Positions 57,701-64,000 of a DNA stretch of 64,000 nucleotides are shown here, piece after piece. The DNA comes from Cycas panzhihuaensis (taxonomy: Eukaryota; Cycadophyta). The position numbers and the translations under genes were made by a program. Every line of letters starts with the position of its first letter. Position 1 is the first letter of the stretch. Location of the stretch: positions 5,704,001 through 5,768,000 of the forward strand of contig CM041465.1 of NCBI GenBank assembly GCA_023213395.1. Direction: 5' to 3'. The notes beneath the pieces were generated by a model. The model had not been told where the DNA came from, did not search any database, and was given only the letters and a program-made list of their open reading frames with translations.

Positions 57701-59013
57701 TCTACAGGTGGATCATGAAAAACAACTAAGTATTAAGAGAGTTATAGCCATTTTAGTAAAGTGCAAATTTTGATGGTTCCATTTGTTACTTTCCTACGAG
57801 CCCTTCTCTCATGTTATTTCTTCCTGCTAATTCTTCTCCCGTGTGAGTTCTCCCTCTAAAACCTTTACATGTATGACTCTTTCATATGGTACCTTTCCTA
57901 CTTATGTCTTTCCCTCTTGGACCTCTCTTACTTCTATGACAAAATTATGATATCTTCATAAAAATCTAATTCTAAAGCCTAACTTCAAACAATTATAACT
58001 TTCACATTAGACATCTAATTTAGGAGTTCTAGAACTCATTAAAAAGCTTTCAATATTTTGTTCATCATGGAATAATTATGAAAGTCTAAAGGATAAGTTA
58101 TGCTAATTTTTTATTCCTTCAAGCTTACCTACTTAGTGAGTTATTCTATTTCTGTAAATAATGAAGTTTAACTTTATAATTTTGAACTCTCATAACTTTT
58201 TCATATGATATCCATTTCCAACTTTGAGGTAGATTAAGAATTAAAATCTATTTTATAAAGTATACAATAAATAATTACTATAAATGAGAGCCTTTAAGTT
58301 TCATTTTACCCTTTAGTAATTTGCCTGTCAGTCATTCCAACAAATTCAAACTTATATATCTCTTTCTTTTGATGTTTGATTCTAACAATTTACTAGTTGA
58401 TGGAAAACTTGAACTTTTCTCTCTCACTTGGTGATATTTTCTCTTATAAATCATGCTTTTAAAATAAATCTTTCATCACTTATAAATGTTCATTTATAGA
58501 TTTTAGAATCATACCTAGTACTACCCAAACTATACCTATATCTTTATTCTTCCTTTATTTATATTATCTACTCTCCTTATCTTTAGAAGTAATCTAGTTG
58601 GATTTTGTATTGATACAAGCTATAACAAAATAAATATTATATCATGCAAAATGTTAGCATACAAAATTAATGCCTTACCATCAAATTATGAAATAAACTA
58701 ACTACCTATTCTAGAAATAGAAAATTGTGCATCCTAATACCTCGTGGAGTATAAAACAAACTTCCACCTTACAAGGATAAACATGTAAATAAAAGTGGTG
58801 TACCTTCATAGATAGTAGAGCATAAAATAACAATTTCCACCTTACATAGGATGAACAATAATTTAAATGAAATAAACTATATTAATACAAACTATAAAGA
58901 GAAGTGAAAGAAATGAAGAACATAAGAAAGATGAAAGAGATTATTGATAATCTATTATAAGAAAGTAGAAGTATATAACTAGAGGATGATCACCTTAGGG
59001 TTGGATCCTTACA
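57701..59013 (-). repeat. Presumed 3' LTR of gypsy I (left edge unknown)
   Basis: The right edge at 59013 is set by the polypurine tract: the minus strand begins TGTAAGGATCC. The left edge cannot be placed, because the 5' LTR is only partly inside the window and its visible part was not found again here. A near-duplicate of about 45 bp occurs at about 58745-58785 and 58822-58855 (TTCCACCTTACA core). Confidence 0.45.
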
Positions 59014-59026
59014 TCCCCCTCCCCTT
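59014..59026 (-). promoter_or_regulatory. Polypurine tract of gypsy I
   Basis: The minus strand reads AAGGGGAGGGGGA, followed at once by TGTAAGG, the LTR start. Confidence 0.9.
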
Positions 59027-59029
59027 AAA

Positions 59030-60400
59030 GAAAGCAATGTCTTGATGCAATTTACCTTACCATAAATAGCCTGGGGTATTATTGCATCATCTTATCCTTT
59101 AATTTGCAAGTGGCCTCTTCTAATGCCAAATGTTGCCATTGGACTTTTGCATATCTAATGCTTTTATTTCTTAACACATCCTTCTTATTGTCTACATTTT
59201 GAGTAGCTTTTCTTCAAACTCCAAGTTTATTCCTTCTACTAAGTTCAATCCAAGTTATACTTTCAATCTAGTACTTTTGAAATAAAGAAATATGAAATAT
59301 ATTATCTACTTAGAGGTTTGGTAGGAGTTCAAGCATATAAGTAACTAAACCTATCCTTTCTAATATCTCAAAAGGGCTACAATACCTTAGAGTTAGATTT
59401 TTGTAGGCCCCTAATCTTATAGAATTGTGTATGTGCCTCATCCTTAAGAATATATGGTCACTAACCTAGAAGTCTTTGGTTATTCACTTTAGGCTTGCAT
59501 AGATTTTCTATCTATCCTGTGCTACTTTTAGTTGTTTTCAAATGTTAAGCACCTACCTCTCCATTTCATATAACATGTCTAGACTTAAAACATCTTATCT
59601 TTCAAGTTTTTCTAACTTAAGTATGGATTACACTTTCTTCCATATAAAGCCTCTAATGGCCTTGCCCCCAAGGATAAGTGGATATAATTTTTTTATGTAA
59701 ATTATGCCAAATATAAGTTATCCTAATTTATAGGTCATTTCATAGAGTATATTCTAAGTAAATCCTCTAACACCTAATTCACTCTCTTGATTTATCCATC
59801 TATCTTATGATGGGATGTTATACTAAATTATAACTTGGGGCCTAACTCTTAAAATAATGATTTCCAAAATTTTGAAATAAACTTATTATCCCTATCAAAT
59901 ATAACAACTTTTATCACTCCATATAACTGAATAATCTCCTTCATGAATATTTTAGCAATGCTTAGTATGATATTAGTTGAGTGTATGGTATAAAGTATGC
60001 AGACTTAGTTAGCTTATCTACCATAACTAATATTACATCATGTTGTTTAGTGCCTCTTAGTAAGCATATAATGAAATCCATTGTCATTATTTTCCACTTC
60101 TATTTAAAGATTTTTAGCAGTTGTAATAGTTTAGTTGGATGTTGATGCTTTACTTTTACCTTCTAGTATATTAAACACTTTGCTACATAAGTCAAAACAT
60201 CTCTCTTTATACCAGGCTAATAGAATTACCTATGTGTAGCAGCATATACCTTATTATAGTCTAAATATCCTCCATAATATACTTCATGTGCTTTATATAA
60301 ACTAAGTTCCTTGATTTTAGGACTATGTGGGGTATAAATTCTTCATTGGTATTTACACTTTGTCATTCTCTTTACTACTGCAATATATTATTGGTTTGTT
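59030..60400 (-). pseudogene. Gypsy I integrase relict
   Basis: The zinc-binding part near 60200-60310 reads FYWPGIKRDV or close to it, then KCLIYQKVKVKHQHP. The core has WKIMTMDFI with the first Asp (about 60070-60110), then LVMVDKLTKSAYFIP, and VVIFDRDNKFI with the second Asp (about 59890-59915). At the third position the usual GQTERVN reads with stop-I-K-R-V-N, so the catalytic Glu is Lys. The C-terminus ends KVQWQHLALEEATCK and YPRLF, the 'LWxNxxxEEATWE...YPxLF' motif of plant gypsy integrases. Confidence 0.85.
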
Positions 60401-60519
60401 TATATAATGCATCTCCTTTATAAGCCCTTAAAATGGAATTAATGAAGTATGATTTTAGCATACTTATAATAGTAATATAATATATTTAACTTAGAGAATT
60501 AGCAAGCCTATTCTACTTG

Positions 60520-60960
60520 CCTTTGATGTAGTGTAATTTGAAATTAAATTCACTTATATATTTTACCCATCTATGGTATCTAACATTTAACTACAACTAC
60601 ATAAAGATATGTTGTAAATTATTGTGATCTTTTGATAGTTCTAACTTATGCCCTAACAAATAGTATTGCCAAATCTTAAGTGTGTGAATAATGGCCACAA
60701 GTTCAAGATCATGCACATGATAGTTCTCTTCATATGCTTTTAGCTTTTCAAATTCATAATCCACCACCTTTTTGCCTTGAATAATAATGACATTGAGCCC
60801 CTCTAAGCTAGCATCAATGCAAATTAAAAAGGTCCATGTCTAGATCTAATACAATTAATATGTGCAATAAATTAAGTAATGTTTTTAGTAATTGAAACCT
60901 CTCTTCTCATAACTCTATCCATATGAACTTAGTAATTTTCATTTGTAGAGAGGTAATCGA
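60520..60960 (-). pseudogene. Gypsy I RNase H relict
   Basis: The minus strand reads CIDASLEGLNVIIIQ (first Asp kept), ENYHVHDLELVAIIHTLKIW (Glu kept), YLLGHKLELSKDHNNL (Asp kept; usually TDHKSL) and FNFKLHYIKGKxNRLANSLS. This is one of the best preserved stretches of the element. Confidence 0.85.
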
Positions 60961-61740
60961 GGCTACAATCTTAGAAAAATCTCTTACATACTTTCTATAG
61001 TGTCTAACAAATCCCATAAACCTTCATACCTCCTATACCTTGTGAGGGGGTGAATAATCCATGATTTCCTTTATTTTATGGGGTTCTATAAAGATGCCTT
61101 CAGTTAAGTGTACTTAGTCCTTATAGAATCCACACTTACTAAATTTTACATAGAACTTATTCTCTCTAAGTAATTACAACACTATTCATAAGTGATTTTA
61201 ATGCTCTTCCTTTATCTTAGAGTAGACTAATATATCATTAATAAAAACCACCACAAATTTATCTAGTTATTGCTTGAATACATTATTCATTATGCACATG
61301 AAAATTATTAGTATATTTTTTAAACTTAATAACATCACAACAAATTCATAGTGATTTTACCTCATTCTAAATATCATCTTAAATATATTCTCATCCTTAA
61401 TTTTGATCTAGTAGTACTCAGACCTTAAGTTGATATTTATGAATACCATTGCTCCTCTCAATTAGTTAAATAAGTCCTTTACTTAGGGTAATGAGTATTT
61501 GTTCTTGGTAGTAGCTTTATTTAACTATTTATAATCTATAAATAATGCATAGGCTTAATGATCTATCCTTCTTCTTTATAGATCATACTGAAGCTCGCCA
61601 TGGTGATGCACTAAGTTTGATAAACTCCTTATTTAGTATCTCTTGTAATTACATCTTTAATTTAATCAATAGGATATGGTTAACCTATATAAAGGCTTAG
61701 AAATTGGTCCTACTCCTAGCGTGAGCTCTGTGGCATAGTT
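60961..61740 (-). pseudogene. Gypsy I reverse transcriptase relict
   Basis: Blocks in order are a decayed SPWRA region, LNKATTKNKYSLP, FINIDLRSEYY, FVVMLFSLKNILIIFMCIMN and LDKFVVVFINDILVYSK. The active site YLDD reads FIND, with the first catalytic Asp changed to Asn. GIFIEPHKIKEIMDY and RFMGFVRHYRKYVRDFSKI follow as in gypsy RT. Confidence 0.85.
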
Positions 61741-61999
61741 TATATCTCTCTTAAGTGGTAATCTAGGTGATTCATTTGGGAAGACATATTGGAACTCTTT
61801 TACTAAAGGAATATCTTCAAGAGTAAATCCTTTCTAAGCTTCTTCTTTGATCACATGATCTAAATATTCTTTGTAACCTCTACTCAACCACTTCTTTACC
61901 TAAGTAGAACAGATTTATTGTACATAAGTTATAATCTTCTTTTATCATGCTATTATTATCTTTTCTTTATCATCCAAAGATTTAATTAATCTATTAGAA

Positions 62000-62310
62000 A
62001 AGTCAAGTTTAGTATGATGTGCTTCTAGTTATTCCATACCAATAATGGCATCATAGTCTCTTAGCAATAAAATTTAGAAGTGGGCTTTTATGGACCACAC
62101 TTCCCACTTAAGAGGACATGAGGGTATAAACTCTATCACCCTCCTCTTACTATCATTTGCCATATTAACAACCCATTTTTTAGTATGTGCTTACTTCTAG
62201 AGATTATATTTTTCAACTAATCTAGAATGTATAAAATTATGGTCATTGCTAGAGTTAATTAATAATCTAAGGTTATGAACCATAATCTTACCTTCTACCT
62301 GCACTATTAT
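62000..62310 (-). pseudogene. Gypsy I protease relict
   Basis: The block LINSSNDHNFIHSRLVEKYNL at 62200-62270 corresponds to the 'VDSGATHSFIS..' active site, with Asp to Asn changes, so it is inactive. LLRDYDAIIGMExLEAHHTKLDF follows, matching 'DVILGMDWLxxHxxxIDC'. Confidence 0.75.
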
Positions 62311-62429
62311 GAATTGGTGATCTACCTGTCTTCCTTCAATTACTACTTAAGCATACATCCACCATGCTTCCTTGGTGGCATCTACAGTAATAGGTTTTAC
62401 TTCTATGTTATTTGCTTTACCACTAGTAT

Positions 62430-63260
62430 AAACTCTTTAAGGACATTGGGCAATAAAATTCCCTCACTTATTACATATATAACACCTTATTAGGGCTTGA
62501 TTTTATGAGGTATTTATAGTTGGTAGGTTTCACCTTGTGTTACCTTGTAGGAGATTGAAATTTCTACCTCCCTAATTAAATTGTTGAGCTCTAAAATTTC
62601 TTCATTATTACCCTAACTTTATTAGTCTCTTTTCCTTCTAACTAAATGGCTTATTATGTTGTCTTATCCATTAATTCTCACAATGTTTGGCCTTATGAAT
62701 AGTTTCCTCTAAGGTCTTTTACTCAAGTATCTTGATTTTATTTTATATTCCTTCTTTTAGCCCACTAAGGAACATGTTCACCTTTACTTTCTCCTCTTGT
62801 ATATAAGGTACATACTACAACAACTCCATGAACTCTCTTTCATATTCATTTATCAAATTATTTCCCTATCTTAATTCATAGAAAGGCTCTACTTTCCTAT
62901 CATAGTATTGTTTTGAAAGATATTTTTGTTTGAAATATTTTATAAACTTACTCTATTTGATGTCTCTTTCTTAAAAACCTTTCACTTTCTTATGGTGCTC
63001 CAATCATACAAATTCCTTACCTATCAAGTCATATATTATTACTCTTACATTCTCACTAGACTTAAAGTTGTTTAAGATAAAATACTTTTCCATATTGAGT
63101 AACCAAGATTTTGATTATCTTCCTTCTTAACTTCTCCACTAAAAGTTGGAAGCTTTATCTTTCTCATCTTAAATTGCAGTGTATTCTACCTACCTTCATG
63201 CCCTCTATATCTTAACCTTGGGGTTTCATTGGAGGATGTTATGCTTGTAGAGTGACATTA
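62430..63260 (-). pseudogene. Gypsy I gag relict with zinc knuckle
   Basis: The capsid part includes KFIKYFKQKYLSKQ, then VEPFYELRQGNNLINEYERE and FMELLQYVPYIQEEKVK, typical of plant gypsy Gag (retrotrans_gag domain). The knuckle at about 62435-62490 reads CYICNKxGNFIAQC, with His changed to Asn. It lies just upstream of protease. The start is not identifiable. Confidence 0.8.
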
Positions 63261-63765
63261 CTCATTACATTCTCATGTTCTATGTTTAGTTCTTCTACTT
63301 GAGTGTTTCTAAGATGACTCTTCTCATGATCTACTTCTCCCATTGGTTCTTATATTCTAAATCCTTTCAAACCTCTCTTGCCCCGTGGTCCTTTGGATAT
63401 TATAGAATATAACTTCATGATTCTTGATAATCGTCTTTATAGATTTTTAATTGCTCTTGTATGCTTGGGATTGTCTTTACCAATGCTACCAATACATCAT
63501 TTTATGGGCTTGTCCTATGCCTTGGAAACTTCTTTCTTTCCAAATATTTTATATCAATATTAAATTAGCCCTCTTGGGTTAAATATGTATCATCTTTGAA
63601 CTTGTCTATTCTATGTTCTCATTACCTCTATGTCTCAATTTAATATTCTACTAAATACTACTTTAGAAAATATGATAATATTTAGGTAATATGATAACTT
63701 ATTAACTCTTATCAACTTTAAATTTGTTATATCAAAGGTGGTATTTATCATCCTTCTAAACCTAG

Positions 63766-63777
63766 GCTCTAATACCA
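63766..63777 (-). promoter_or_regulatory. Primer-binding site of gypsy I
   Basis: The minus strand reads TGGTATTAGAGC followed by CTAGGTTT, extending the resemblance to the initiator tRNA-Met complement beyond the first 12 bases. Confidence 0.9.
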
Positions 63778-63781
63778 ATTT

Positions 63782-64000
63782 TCATAACCCTTATGGCTGT
63801 TATATTCTAAATATTAATTGAGACAACCCAACCTACTTTGATAAACTTGAATGTAGTGCAATTAAGATGTAGTGATAATGTAGTAAGTATTTATAGTAAT
63901 TCTACCAACCAATTATATACTAATCTTAAGTTTACAAAGGCTTTAGTAAGAGTAAAGTGTAGCAGAATATATAAGAAACTTAGCTAAATATAGAATGCTC
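63782..64000 (-). repeat. 5' LTR of gypsy I, partial
   Basis: The inner end lies four bases from the PBS; on the minus strand it ends ...GGGTTATGA. The visible 219 bases align with 22880-23115. The rest is outside the window. Confidence 0.75.

Larger units (their letters stand above)
59014..64000 (-). mobile_element. Ty3/gypsy retrotransposon I, 5' LTR off window
   Basis: Reading right to left: part of the 5' LTR (63782-64000), PBS, gag, protease, RT, RNase H, integrase and polypurine tract, the complete gypsy order with integrase last. All domains are recognisable but riddled with stops, and catalytic residues are lost in RT and integrase. It is more complete than H and of a different subfamily. 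Its LTR is related to the fragment at 22880. Confidence 0.9.

Overview
This is plant nuclear DNA, very AT-rich, made almost entirely of degenerate and nested LTR retrotransposons. I found no convincing host gene, RNA gene or CRISPR array. A plant origin is inferred from the Ty1/copia and Ty3/gypsy polyproteins and from primer-binding sites matching the 3' end of plant initiator tRNA-Met (TGGTATCAGAGC and variants). The deep decay and layered nesting suit a large, slowly purged seed-plant genome; I cannot name the species. All domain boundaries and identity estimates were made by eye.

Layout. 1-1684: unassigned, with one coding-like relict. 1685-6400: minus-strand Ty3/gypsy element H (gag, protease, RT, RNase H; 3' part lost; 5' LTR at the right). 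6401-9287: AT-rich DNA with no call. 9288-20780: minus-strand copia element B, flanked by a perfect AAATA duplication. B has been entered by a solo LTR (13233-13558) and by an internally deleted plus-strand copia element C (15896-19520). 20781-22880: plus-strand copia pol relict F, joined to a gypsy LTR piece. 26299-37127: element G, with two LTRs but no recognised coding, entered by minus-strand copia A (27554-35182), the best preserved element. 37570-55826: plus-strand copia E (TSD AGCGA/AGTGA), entered by plus-strand copia D (41438-49212, perfect TSD AGAAT) and by an unclassified insert (about 50740-53127). 55827-59013: flank with relicts. 59014-64000: minus-strand Ty3/gypsy element I, with its 5' LTR running off the window.

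A, B and D are one copia family. Each has an LTR of about 300 bp, an unusually long leader of about 2 kb, then gag, protease, integrase, RT and RNase H. Three shared traits deserve a second look: a tRNA-like segment with A-box and B-box resemblance in the sense orientation of the leader; a 69-bp leader repeat whose copy number differs between copies (A two, D three, B about one); and a TAG codon plus a run of G at the integrase/RT boundary. The first is the strongest candidate for something undescribed.

Most premature stops fall at expected Gln or Trp codons, which suggests decay by cytosine deamination. No open frame is long enough to make a whole polyprotein, so all elements appear non-autonomous today.
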